Positions 15,404 through 22,863 of a stretch of 32,387 bases of DNA are shown piece after piece. A program made the position numbers and the translations under genes. Source of the DNA: Anaeromonas gelatinilytica (GTDB lineage: Bacteria > Bacillota > Clostridia > Tissierellales > SIT17); NCBI RefSeq assembly GCF_016820635.1, contig NZ_WSFU01000141.1:1-32387 (forward strand). Direction: 5' to 3'. The stretch's first letter is position 1. Each line of letters begins with the position of its first letter. Under the pieces are notes generated by a model, which saw only the letters and a list, made by a program, of their open reading frames with translations, did not search any database and had not been told where the DNA came from.

Positions 15404-16858
15404 CTATTCTTTAATATTAGCTATTCTTTTAGCTAATTTCTTTTTATGCTGCAAATTTCCTTGTCTTGCTATCATAATTCTCTGTGCTTGAGGAGATCCA
15501 GCACCATGCATAGACTCAGTTCTATATCCTACAGCCGCAGTACCTAACGATAGGTTTTCAATTAATCGTAAAATTCGTAATCGATTTTCCGTTGAAACAG
15601 ATGAAACCCCTACTAAGTATTTTTCTATATATGGTCCTATTTTTTCATTTCTAAAATCATCTTGAGAAGGTGCTGTAACCATCAATCCACCAGCTATATC
15701 TTCTGCTAACCTTACTATTTCATAAGGGAATCTAGTAACATTTTGTTTACATACATTAGCAAGAAGAAGGTCTATTATATAGTTACCAGAATCAGTTGGA
15801 TATCCTTCTGATGAACAAGCAATACCACACGCATATAGTGTTTCATTTAAATGGGTCATTTCAATCAACTTATCTTTTACATGTGATGCCTTTGCCGCTC
15901 CATTATACTCTGCAGCAAGTGCTGCTGACCCAATTAAAACATCACCCACTCCAACTTTACATCCGCCATAGCTTTGTCTATGATAACCTGCAAATCTTTC
16001 TACTAACATTCCAGCAAATTCCGTTTCACCATTCAGAAAAATTCTATCATTTGGAACAAAAACATCATCAAATATAACTAAAGCTTCCATTCCTCCAAAT
16101 TCTCTATTTCCTAAATCCATATCCGCATTTTCTTCTAATTTTCTTGTATCACATGATTGACGACCAATAACCATAAAAATACCTTCTGTATCTGTTGGTA
16201 CTGAAAATGAAATGGCATAATCTTTATCCTCTGGCTTCATAGCTTGAGTTGGCATAACTAAAACTTCATGGGAGTTCACTATACCTGTTTGATGAACTTT
16301 TGCCCCTCTAACAACTACTCCATCTTCTCTTCTCTCAACAACTCTTAAGTACAAATCAGGATCTACTTGTTGACTTGGTGGTAAACCTCTGTCTCCTTTT
16401 GGATCAGTCATTGCTCCATCAACAGTATAATCATTTTCCTCAACTAGTTTCATAAATTCTTTAAATCTTTGATGATAATTAGTTTTTAATGTTTTGTCAA
16501 TTTCATAAGTTGTGCTATATTGAGAATTAAAAGCATCCATCCCAACACATCTCTGAAAACAAGAAGCGGTCTTTTGTCCAAGCAATCTTTGCATTTTTAC
16601 TTTTTTAACTAAATCATCTGTACTAAAATGAATATTATTAAAACGATTAATCTTATTTCCAGTAATTAAAGATGTAGCAGTCATGAGATCCTCATGTTCT
16701 GGAAGTTGAGCTAAATCATAGGTCATTTTTACAGAATTCATAGAAGGTCTTAAAATTGGATTATCTACAACATTTTCTATAAATTCTCCAAACATATAAA
16801 CTTTTAAGTTTAACTTTCTCAAACTCTCTACATATTCTTCACCTGTCATTAAAGCCAT
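15404..16858 (-). CDS. abfD: 4-hydroxybutyryl-CoA dehydratase / vinylacetyl-CoA isomerase
   Basis: Homotetrameric FAD and [4Fe-4S] enzyme that converts 4-hydroxybutyryl-CoA to crotonyl-CoA by a ketyl-radical route. It is 484 residues and full length, with strong similarity to the Clostridium aminobutyricum enzyme as I remember it. The four cluster ligands are present: two Cys in TASCFQRCVGMDAF (equivalent to C99 and C103), His in AGYHRQSYGGC and the Cys ending that motif (H292 and C299). The segments DGAMTDPKGDRG, AKVHQTGIVNSHE and YRTESMHGAGSPQAQR are family hallmarks. The start chosen is ATG at 16858, about 9 nt after AAAAGGA; ATG 16867 lies too close to it. First gene of a five-gene operon under a sigma-54 promoter. 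Genes for succinic semialdehyde formation and reduction are not in the window. Confidence 0.97.
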   Translation of the reverse strand: MALMTGEEYVESLRKLNLKVYMFGEFIENVVDNPILRPSMNSVKMTYDLAQLPEHEDLMTATSLITGNKINRFNNIHFSTDDLVKKVKMQRLLGQKTASCFQRCVGMDAFNSQYSTTYEIDKTLKTNYHQRFKEFMKLVEENDYTVDGAMTDPKGDRGLPPSQQVDPDLYLRVVERREDGVVVRGAKVHQTGIVNSHEVLVMPTQAMKPEDKDYAISFSVPTDTEGIFMVIGRQSCDTRKLEENADMDLGNREFGGMEALVIFDDVFVPNDRIFLNGETEFAGMLVERFAGYHRQSYGGCKVGVGDVLIGSAALAAEYNGAAKASHVKDKLIEMTHLNETLYACGIACSSEGYPTDSGNYIIDLLLANVCKQNVTRFPYEIVRLAEDIAGGLMVTAPSQDDFRNEKIGPYIEKYLVGVSSVSTENRLRILRLIENLSLGTAAVGYRTESMHGAGSPQAQRIMIARQGNLQHKKKLAKRIANIKE

Positions 16859-16902
16859 CACAATCATTCCTTTTCTATTTATTTAAATCTAATTAATATC
16901 GT

Positions 16903-16918
16903 TGCAATATCTATGCCA
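16903..16918 (-). promoter_or_regulatory. Sigma-54 (-24/-12) promoter of the abf operon
   Basis: On the minus strand, TGGCATAGATATTGCA. The consensus is TGGCAC-N5-TTGCA, with one mismatch (C to T at position 6) and GG and GC exactly 10 bp apart. Transcription would start near 16892, about 34 nt before the abfD ATG. The divergently placed sigma-54 activator gene upstream makes this assignment convincing. Confidence 0.82.
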
Positions 16919-17065
16919 TATATCCAACTATACTCTAAATAATTGTTTTAATATAGATTTTTATAAACCTATAATAGACTGTATATATAAGCTCAACCCA
17001 CAATATATTTTCTTTCAGGATAATTTATTTATAACATGAGAACTCCATATTTCTACACAAGAAAA

Positions 17066-17119
17066 AAACTACTAATTTAATTTAGTTGTAAAAATGCAAC
17101 TAAATTAAATTAATAGTTT
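17066..17119 (-). terminator. Large hairpin terminator of the sigma-54 activator gene
   Basis: Two 23-nt arms (17066-17088 and 17097-17119) with one mismatch enclose an 8-nt loop. On the minus transcript they are followed by GTTTTTTTCTTG. It ends the activator message before it can read into abfD. The top of the stem coincides with one copy of the candidate activator site. Confidence 0.75.
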
Positions 17120-17185
17120 CTTATTACTTTATATTGGTATATATGTTTAGTAGTTGCATTTTTGCATCTGTTGCAAAAATGCAAT
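17085..17185. promoter_or_regulatory. Three candidate upstream activator sites
   Basis: Imperfect 16-bp palindromes of the form GTTGCA-N4-TGCAAC: GTTGTAAAAATGCAAC (17085-17100), GTTGCATTTTTGCATC (17153-17168) and GTTGCAAAAATGCAAT (17170-17185). The last two are 17 bp apart and together also form a 13-bp inverted repeat around TCTGT. They lie about 190, 255 and 272 bp upstream of the -12 element, distances usual for sigma-54 activators. Binding by the neighbouring Fis-type HTH is inferred. Confidence 0.65.
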
Positions 17186-18631
17186 TTAACTACGTTCATA
17201 TCGTTGTCTTTTTCTTACAAAAGTAGATGGATGCATTCCTAAATATTTCGCTGCATCTCTTACATTGTTAAATTTTTCATAAGCCCTATCCATAATATTT
17301 TTTTCATACTGTTTAATTAATTTGTCTAAATTGATATTTTCTGTTGGAAATTCAACATGAGGCATAGTCAAAGAAAGATCTAAATCAACGGGTAAATCTC
17401 TGACTGTTATTATGTCTGAATTACTAACAACTACAAGTCTTGCTATCATATTCCTAAGCTCTCTTATGTTACCTGGCCATTTATATTTAACTAGAATTTT
17501 AACAACATCTTGATCAATCTTTTTATTGAACCCAAGTTTTAAATTTAATTCATTAAGAAAATGTTCAATTAATATCGGAATGTCTTTTTTTCTTTCTCTA
17601 AGAGGAGGTATAGTTACTGGTACAACATTTAATCTATAATACAAATCCTCTCTAAATAATTTTCTTTTAACCAAATTTTCAAGATTTCTATTTGTAGCTG
17701 CTACAATTCTTATATCTACTTTAATAGACTTGGTCCCTCCAACTCGAATAATTTCATTTTCTTGTAGTACTCGTAGAAATTTAACCTGCATATCTAAAGA
17801 AAGCTCTCCTACTTCATCTAAAAAAACTGTTCCACCATTAGCGGTTTCAAAAATACCCATTTTCCCATTTTTATCTGCTCCACTAAATGATCCCTTCTCA
17901 TATCCAAACAGCTGACTTTCTATAAGATTTTCAGGAATAGCTCCACAGTTTACTTTTAAAAAATACTTGTCCTGTCTTCTACTATTTTCATATATATACC
18001 TTGCAATAACCTCTTTTCCAACGCCTGACTCACCTAACAATAAAACTGTCAAGTCCATAGGTGCAATTTTTTTAGCTTTTTTTAATACTTCTAACATTTG
18101 TTTATCTTCTGCTATAATTTGTGAATACCTTAGTGCTTGAGATTTAATAGATTCAATTTCAGAATAATATCTTTTGCTTATTTCTTCACTTCTAGTAAGC
18201 TTTTCGGTCAATTCATTAAGCTTAGTAATATCTCTAACATTGGTTACAACCATGCTTATATTACCTTCTTCATCGATTACCGGATTCGAAGAAATTAATA
18301 CTGTTTTACCATTGTTAAATGTTTGTTCTATTGTTACTGACTTCTTTTTTTCTAAAACTAATAACGTTCCAGATTCAGATATTATACCATCTTTCACTAT
18401 ATCTCTCATATTTCTTCCTATTACATTCTTAACCTTTATGCCTGTTATCTCTTCATAGGATTTATTCACTAAAATTGTATTAGCATTACCATCAGTTATG
18501 TAAATTCCATCGTATGAATTATCAATAACCGCGTCAAGCTGTGAACATATAGTTCTCATTTTTTCTATTTCTTTTTTTGGATCTTCATTTTCTCTGTAGA
18601 ATGAAGATATCCTCTCATTAACCCTATACAT
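17186..18631 (-). CDS. Sigma-54-dependent transcriptional activator (PAS, AAA+, Fis HTH)
   Basis: Enhancer-binding protein, 481 residues. A PAS sensor domain (about 30-140, beginning LDAVIDNSYDGIYITDGNAN) is followed by a short coiled linker. The AAA+ domain (about 168-400) has Walker A GESGVGKE (200-207), Walker B GTVFLDEVGE (267-276) and the sensor/R-finger region LFREDLYYRLNV. The C-terminal Fis-type HTH (about 440-478) is DAAKYLGMHPSTFVRKRQ. The sigma-54 contact loop reads GSFSGA (247-252) instead of GAFTGA, a conservative variant. No receiver domain, so the signal is probably a small molecule or redox state sensed by PAS. The ATG at 18631 has GGGGGA upstream. Adjacent to the abf operon and its sigma-54 promoter, it is the evident activator of those genes. 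Confidence 0.94.
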   Translation of the reverse strand: MYRVNERISSFYRENEDPKKEIEKMRTICSQLDAVIDNSYDGIYITDGNANTILVNKSYEEITGIKVKNVIGRNMRDIVKDGIISESGTLLVLEKKKSVTIEQTFNNGKTVLISSNPVIDEEGNISMVVTNVRDITKLNELTEKLTRSEEISKRYYSEIESIKSQALRYSQIIAEDKQMLEVLKKAKKIAPMDLTVLLLGESGVGKEVIARYIYENSRRQDKYFLKVNCGAIPENLIESQLFGYEKGSFSGADKNGKMGIFETANGGTVFLDEVGELSLDMQVKFLRVLQENEIIRVGGTKSIKVDIRIVAATNRNLENLVKRKLFREDLYYRLNVVPVTIPPLRERKKDIPILIEHFLNELNLKLGFNKKIDQDVVKILVKYKWPGNIRELRNMIARLVVVSNSDIITVRDLPVDLDLSLTMPHVEFPTENINLDKLIKQYEKNIMDRAYEKFNNVRDAAKYLGMHPSTFVRKRQRYERS

Positions 18632-18795
18632 TTAATTTCCCCCTATAGAATAATCATAATTATTTCATTACTAACCAAATAATATCTTAGTAATCTAAAT
18701 AATAAATGTTTTAATTCTATTTAAGAATGTATTTATATCATATAACTCTGTAAAGAAGGCTTTACTTATTACCTTACCATTCTATTGATACTATT

Positions 18796-18804
18796 AGTAT
18801 AACA
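18796..18804 (-). promoter_or_regulatory. Extended -10 promoter of the activator gene
   Basis: On the minus strand, TGTTATACT (TGn-TATACT, 18804-18796), with a poor -35. It gives a leader of about 155 nt, to the ATG at 18631. The rest of the 18632-18930 gap is AT-rich with no recognisable feature. Confidence 0.45.
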
Positions 18805-18930
18805 CAATTCATAAGATTTAGAATTTTTGGATTAATTTAATTTTATTTATAATATAACATTAGTTATTATAATATTGATATTTTAATAGCTTAATAGCAA
18901 CATTATTATTTGAATTTATTATTTTGTTAT

Positions 18931-18979
18931 AAAAAATTAAACAGCCTCAGTGCGAAATAGTATCGAACCTTAGCTGCTT
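18931..18979 (-). terminator. Probable terminator of the coiled-coil protein gene
   Basis: On the minus strand, AAGCAGC (18979-18973) pairs with GCTGTTT (18945-18939), with further partial pairing inside, and is followed by AATTTTTT. It lies about 60 nt after the stop codon. It is a local GC-rich island in an AT-rich gap, and the long loop leaves some doubt. Confidence 0.5.
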
Positions 18980-19037
18980 AAAATCATTATTATTTCATCT
19001 ATCTCCCCTAATAAGATAATATTGGGTTACTGATTTT

Positions 19038-19688
19038 TTAATATTTTTCATTAACTAATATTCCAGAATATTCTATATATTCTTCTCCATAACCTTCAAT
19101 CATATTGTTTCTAGGTACCTTTATAGATTTAAAATTTTTATAAAGTTTAATTACCAATGTTCTTAAAGGCTTAATTATAGACTCTAATTCATTAGATACT
19201 TGTATTTTTTCCATAAATTTCTTATCATCTATTTTTAGTCTCTCATTATCTTTAATATTTATTCCTAATTCATCTAATGACTCCTCATATTCCCTAACTA
19301 TATTTTTTATTTTTCTATTATAATCTGTAGAAAATTCTTTATCTAAGGCTTCTAGAGAATTCAAAGCATAGTTATATCTTTTAATTAACTCATCCATATT
19401 ATTTGCAGTATCTCTTTTATTAGTTTGAAAAACTTTTATAGCTCTTTCTAATTTTCTTTCATTATGATAAAAACTATAATATTCGTCTTTTAGCTTTTTT
19501 AAATTATCATAGAATTGATCTGAAACAATTAAATGATTTTCATTAGAAGAATAAGTATTATTATTTATTTCACTAGATGGAGATACTTTTTCTACACTAC
19601 TAGTATTCATTACTTGTCTACTTCTCTCTACAAAACTATTATGAATCCTATGTTTCATATTCGAGGTTCTAGATACTGAAGAAGTCAT
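19038..19688 (-). CDS. Hypothetical coiled-coil protein
   Basis: About 216 residues, unrecognised. The first 60 residues are Ser/Asn-rich and look disordered (TSSVSRTSN, SSEINNNTYSSNEN). Residues about 65-205 are highly charged and helical with heptad-like spacing (for example FYDNLKKLKDEYYSFYHNERKLERAIK and LDKEFSTDYNRKIKN broken into helices), ending in a short non-helical tail. No signal peptide, membrane segment or Cys. The start at 19688 is preferred over the ATG at 19706, because the sequence between them supplies the ribosome binding site (AAAGGAAG). It lies 72 bp downstream of the ABC exporter on the same strand and could be co-transcribed, which does not reveal its role. Confidence 0.7.
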   Translation of the reverse strand: MTSSVSRTSNMKHRIHNSFVERSRQVMNTSSVEKVSPSSEINNNTYSSNENHLIVSDQFYDNLKKLKDEYYSFYHNERKLERAIKVFQTNKRDTANNMDELIKRYNYALNSLEALDKEFSTDYNRKIKNIVREYEESLDELGINIKDNERLKIDDKKFMEKIQVSNELESIIKPLRTLVIKLYKNFKSIKVPRNNMIEGYGEEYIEYSGILVNEKY

Positions 19689-19760
19689 ATCAACACTTCC
19701 TTTCATTTAATAGACTACTTTATTATTACATACCTATAAAAATAATCTTCTAACATTCCT

Positions 19761-21497
19761 TTATGCTACTTCATCAGGCATATATCCTTTAAATTGAGAT
19801 TTATATAATTTAGAATATAGTCCTTCCATTTCTAATAATTCATCATGATTTCCTTGTTCTACAACACCTTTATCTGTTAATACTACTATCTCATCTGCAT
19901 TTTTAATTGTAGATAATCTATGAGCTATGACTATTGTTGTCCTTCCCTCTGATAATTCTTCTAAAGCCTTTTGGATTTTTATTTCTGTTTCATTATCAAG
20001 AGCAGATGTTGCTTCATCAAGAATAAGTATAGGTGGATTTTTAAGAAATACTCTAGCAATAGAAATTCTTTGTTTTTGTCCTCCAGATAATCTTATACCC
20101 TTCTCTCCAATATATGTCTCATAGCCATCTGGTAATGAAAGAATAAAATCATGAATATTAGCACTTTTCGCAGCTTCTATAATTTCTTCTTTACTAGCAT
20201 CAGGTCTTCCATATAGTATATTATCTTCGATTGTGCCAGTAAATAAAAATACATCTTGTTGTACAAATCCAATATTTTTTCTTAATGATTCTATTGTTAT
20301 ATCTTTAATGTCTATATTATCTATGGATATACTTCCACTATTAACCTCATAGAATCTAGGAATCAAATTACATAAAGTTGATTTTCCTCCACCAGAAGGT
20401 CCTACTAAAGCTAAAGTCTTGCCTTCTTTAACTTCTAAATCTATTCCCTTTAACACCTTTTCATCTTCATTATATGAAAAAGTCACATTGTCAAACTTAA
20501 TATTTCCCTTTATATTCATGAGTTCCTTTGCATTAGGACTATCGACAATATTTGGTTTTACACTTAATATTTCAACAAATCTTTCAAATCCAGCCATTCC
20601 AGATTGAAACTGTTGGGTAAATTGAGTTAACCTTCTTATTGGTTGCATAAAATAATTTACAAATAACAAAAATGCTACTAAGTCCGGAATATTCATATAA
20701 CCATTATATATAAATATTCCACCGAAACTTATAACTACAAGATTCAGCATATTTGATAAAAAATTCATTCCAGTAAAAAATTCTGCCATTGATTTAAAGG
20801 CAAACTCTCTTGAATCTTTAAATTCTCTATTTCCTATCTCAAATTTATACATCTCATGTTCTTCGTTCGTAAAAGACTTTGCAACCCTAATTCCAGATAT
20901 ACTATTTTCTACTTGAGCATTTACATTTGCTACCTTCCTTCTTACATTTCTAAAAGCAGTATTCATTTTCTTTCTTTTAGTAAGAGCAAAAAATATCATC
21001 AATGGAACAAATACAAATACTATTAAAGTAAGTCTCCAATCTATTGTAAGCATAAGAATAAAAGAACCTAATAGCATTACTGTAGATAAAAATAAATCTT
21101 CTGGTCCATGATGAGCTAATTCCGAAATTTCCCTTAAATCATTTACTATTCTAGACATTATATGTCCTGTTCTAACATTATCAAAATAACTAAAAGGTAA
21201 AGTTTGTAGATGAGAAAATAAATCTTTTCTCATATTATATTCCATCCTTGCACCTACAACATGTCCCCAATAATCTACTATGTAATTAAATATACTCCTA
21301 ATTATAAATAATCCTATCATTACCACCGTAATAATATATAATCGTCTCATATCTCCATCTGGTATGATATTTTCAGTAAATTCTCTAGTTACCATAGGAA
21401 ATATTAAATCAATTGCTGCCATTAAAAAAGCACATATCATATCTAATATAAATAATTTCTTATGAGGTTTATAATAAGATGCAAAAATTTTTAACAT
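19761..21497 (-). CDS. Half-size ABC exporter (transmembrane domain fused to ATPase)
   Basis: About 578 residues, BmrA/MsbA-type. The N-terminal exporter fold has six membrane helices (about 15-300), including the coupling region DNVRTGHIMSRIVND and the family segment VENSISGIRVAKSF. The ATPase domain has Walker A GPSGGGKST, Q-loop NIGFVQQDVFLF, signature LSGGQKQR, Walker B ILILDEATSALD and switch His IAHRLST. It probably works as a homodimer that exports lipids or drugs; the cargo is not defined by sequence. ATG 21497 is chosen because GGGAGGG lies 6 nt upstream. The in-frame ATG at 21518 precedes that site and is unlikely. Confidence 0.93.
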   Translation of the reverse strand: MLKIFASYYKPHKKLFILDMICAFLMAAIDLIFPMVTREFTENIIPDGDMRRLYIITVVMIGLFIIRSIFNYIVDYWGHVVGARMEYNMRKDLFSHLQTLPFSYFDNVRTGHIMSRIVNDLREISELAHHGPEDLFLSTVMLLGSFILMLTIDWRLTLIVFVFVPLMIFFALTKRKKMNTAFRNVRRKVANVNAQVENSISGIRVAKSFTNEEHEMYKFEIGNREFKDSREFAFKSMAEFFTGMNFLSNMLNLVVISFGGIFIYNGYMNIPDLVAFLLFVNYFMQPIRRLTQFTQQFQSGMAGFERFVEILSVKPNIVDSPNAKELMNIKGNIKFDNVTFSYNEDEKVLKGIDLEVKEGKTLALVGPSGGGKSTLCNLIPRFYEVNSGSISIDNIDIKDITIESLRKNIGFVQQDVFLFTGTIEDNILYGRPDASKEEIIEAAKSANIHDFILSLPDGYETYIGEKGIRLSGGQKQRISIARVFLKNPPILILDEATSALDNETEIKIQKALEELSEGRTTIVIAHRLSTIKNADEIVVLTDKGVVEQGNHDELLEMEGLYSKLYKSQFKGYMPDEVA

Positions 21498-21593
21498 ATG
21501 ATTCCCTCCCTGATGCATATCCTTAAATATAGTTTAAATCTTCTGAAGTTTAATGTCAATAACTTGATTCGTCCCCCTAAATACTATAGTATT

Positions 21594-21704
21594 CTATACT
21601 TCTTTAATCTTTTTCTTTGTTCTAGGATTTATTCCATATTTATTTCTTGAACATTTAGACAATATCCACATCAAGCCAAATAATATAATTAATCCTAATG
21701 GCAT
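21594..21704 (-). CDS. Possible 36-residue membrane peptide
   Basis: ORF with a hydrophobic first half (PLGLIILFGLMWIL) and a basic tail (PRTKKKIKEV). It has no good ribosome binding site, and the open frame extends 12 codons upstream to the edge of the 46-bp palindrome. It may be a remnant of a larger gene or a second cistron after the 55-residue ORF. Weak support. Confidence 0.25.
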   Translation of the reverse strand: MPLGLIILFGLMWILSKCSRNKYGINPRTKKKIKEV

Positions 21705-21734
21705 TAATATGCAAGAGTTATCTTGAATAATCCA

Positions 21735-21780
21735 AATAATTTATAATTAAATATCTTTAGATATTTAATTATAAATTATT
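21735..21780. repeat. 46-bp perfect palindrome
   Basis: Arms of 22 bp (21735-21756 and 21759-21780) with a 2-bp centre (TT), entirely AT except for the C and G near the centre. No T-tract lies next to it. It overlaps the last codons of the 55-residue ORF. Confidence 0.8.
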
Positions 21781-21932
21781 ACATTTAATAAGGAAAATAG
21801 TCCGACTATAAGAGAAAAAATTCCCATTAATAAATAAGTTTCATCTTCTATTTTCAATTTAGAATTTTTTTTGAATTTTTTTATTACAACTACTAATCCA
21901 CATATAATTAAAAAAACACTTACCAATATCAT
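21765..21932 (-). CDS. 55-residue protein with two membrane segments
   Basis: Small ORF with a good ribosome binding site (AAAAGGTGAT, about 21938-21947). It encodes a hydrophobic N-terminal helix (ILVSVFLIICGLVVVI), a charged loop (KKFKKNSKLKIEDE) and a second helix (LLMGIFSLIVGLFSLLNVII). This is a plausible two-pass membrane peptide with a cytoplasmic basic loop; no family recognised. The stop codon lies within the 46-bp palindrome. It follows the terminator of the XRE regulator gene and precedes the ABC exporter by more than 250 bp. Confidence 0.5.
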   Translation of the reverse strand: MILVSVFLIICGLVVVIKKFKKNSKLKIEDETYLLMGIFSLIVGLFSLLNVIIYN

Positions 21933-21974
21933 AATTATCACCTTTTAATAGTATCCAAATTAATTAATATTCTT

Positions 21975-22004
21975 ATACAAAAAAGAGTGTCCTAAGATAC
22001 TCTT
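21975..22004 (-). terminator. Terminator of the XRE-TPR regulator gene
   Basis: AAGAGTGTC-CTAA-GATACTCTT hairpin (21983-22004, one mismatch) overlapping the stop codon, with a T-run (21982-21978) on the minus transcript. Confidence 0.7.
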
Positions 22005-22779
22005 AAATTACTAAATTCTCTTTTACTCTATTTTTTAATAATAATATTTTTTCATTACTTGAATCAATTTTATTCAAAATCTCTTGAGCCTTAATCACAT
22101 CATTGTTATCAAAATAACATAATGATTTATAATATGCTATTTCTTCATTGATATCATGATTAATTTTATTTTTATCTAATTTTAAGATATTACTTTTTGC
22201 TAAATTAAAATGTATTAATGCATTATCTATATCATCTCTTAATAGCATAGTTATACCTAACATTTTATGTGTTTGAACAACCGAACTCACTTGGTTTAAT
22301 CTAGAGAAGTGATCTAATGCATCAAGAAATTGAGTTATTGCACAATGATATCTTTTATTATTTAAAGATAATTTACCTAATAAATACAAACCTCTACCAT
22401 AATAATTTGCAAGATTATATTTCTTTGATATTTCTATTGCACTATATATCTTTCCTAGTTTTTCTTCAGTATTTATTTTATTATTCAATTCTACTTCTTC
22501 AAATAACTTATTACATTCATCAGTAGCCATATCAGATTCAGTTTTTAATAAATATGAAGCATTTATATAAATATCTTCACCCTTTTCTTTAGAAAGATAA
22601 TTTATTCTATCAGCTAAATAAGTAGCATTAATAGGGTTAATCTTTCTTTTATTGTTTTCGAACATTGAAATATAATTTTTTGAAAATTTACTTCCTGCTA
22701 ATTCTTCCTGATTTATACCTAACTTTTTTCTTATTATTTTTATCCTTTCTCCAGGACTTAAAATTTTAATAATCTGCAT
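22003..22779 (-). CDS. XRE-family HTH regulator with TPR-like C-terminus
   Basis: About 258 residues. An N-terminal helix-turn-helix of the XRE/Cro type (about 8-70: SPGERIKIIRKKLGINQEEL, then SKFSKNYISMFENNKR) is followed by helical repeats of TPR type (about 90-255). This plan is shared by peptide-responsive and other clostridial regulators such as the RRNPP group; a signal peptide partner is not evident. ATG 22779 is preferred, preceded by GGGGGGA. An in-frame TTG at 22800 would place that site inside the gene. A promoter with a 10-bp direct repeat over its -35 lies upstream, suggesting autoregulation. Targets are unknown; the small membrane ORFs downstream are candidates. Confidence 0.85.
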   Translation of the reverse strand: MQIIKILSPGERIKIIRKKLGINQEELAGSKFSKNYISMFENNKRKINPINATYLADRINYLSKEKGEDIYINASYLLKTESDMATDECNKLFEEVELNNKINTEEKLGKIYSAIEISKKYNLANYYGRGLYLLGKLSLNNKRYHCAITQFLDALDHFSRLNQVSSVVQTHKMLGITMLLRDDIDNALIHFNLAKSNILKLDKNKINHDINEEIAYYKSLCYFDNNDVIKAQEILNKIDSSNEKILLLKNRVKENLVI

Positions 22780-22817
22780 TCTCAATCCCCCCCACTTCAA
22801 TTTATATTTATAAACTT

Positions 22818-22854
22818 AGCATAATTTTCTGATAATTTTTGTCGTTTCTTGTCG
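22818..22854 (-). promoter_or_regulatory. Promoter of the XRE regulator with a direct repeat
   Basis: On the minus strand, ACGACA (22845-22840), 16 bp, TATGCT (22823-22818). Two tandem 10-bp copies, CGACAAGAAA and CGACAAAAAT (22854-22835), overlap the -35. A helical-period direct repeat fits two HTH monomers binding side by side. Confidence 0.4.
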
Positions 22855-22863
22855 AATGTCATA

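Noticed and set aside
18941-18979. GC-rich island whose minus strand contains GGTTCGATAC, resembling a tRNA T-loop
   Set aside because: There is no acceptor stem, D-arm or CCA, and the flanks pair as a terminator stem followed by a T-run. A tRNA or remnant is not supported.
21735-21780. Palindrome considered as an insertion-sequence end or origin element
   Set aside because: No transposase, second terminal repeat, target duplication, DnaA boxes or integrase gene is visible nearby, so it is reported only as a repeat.
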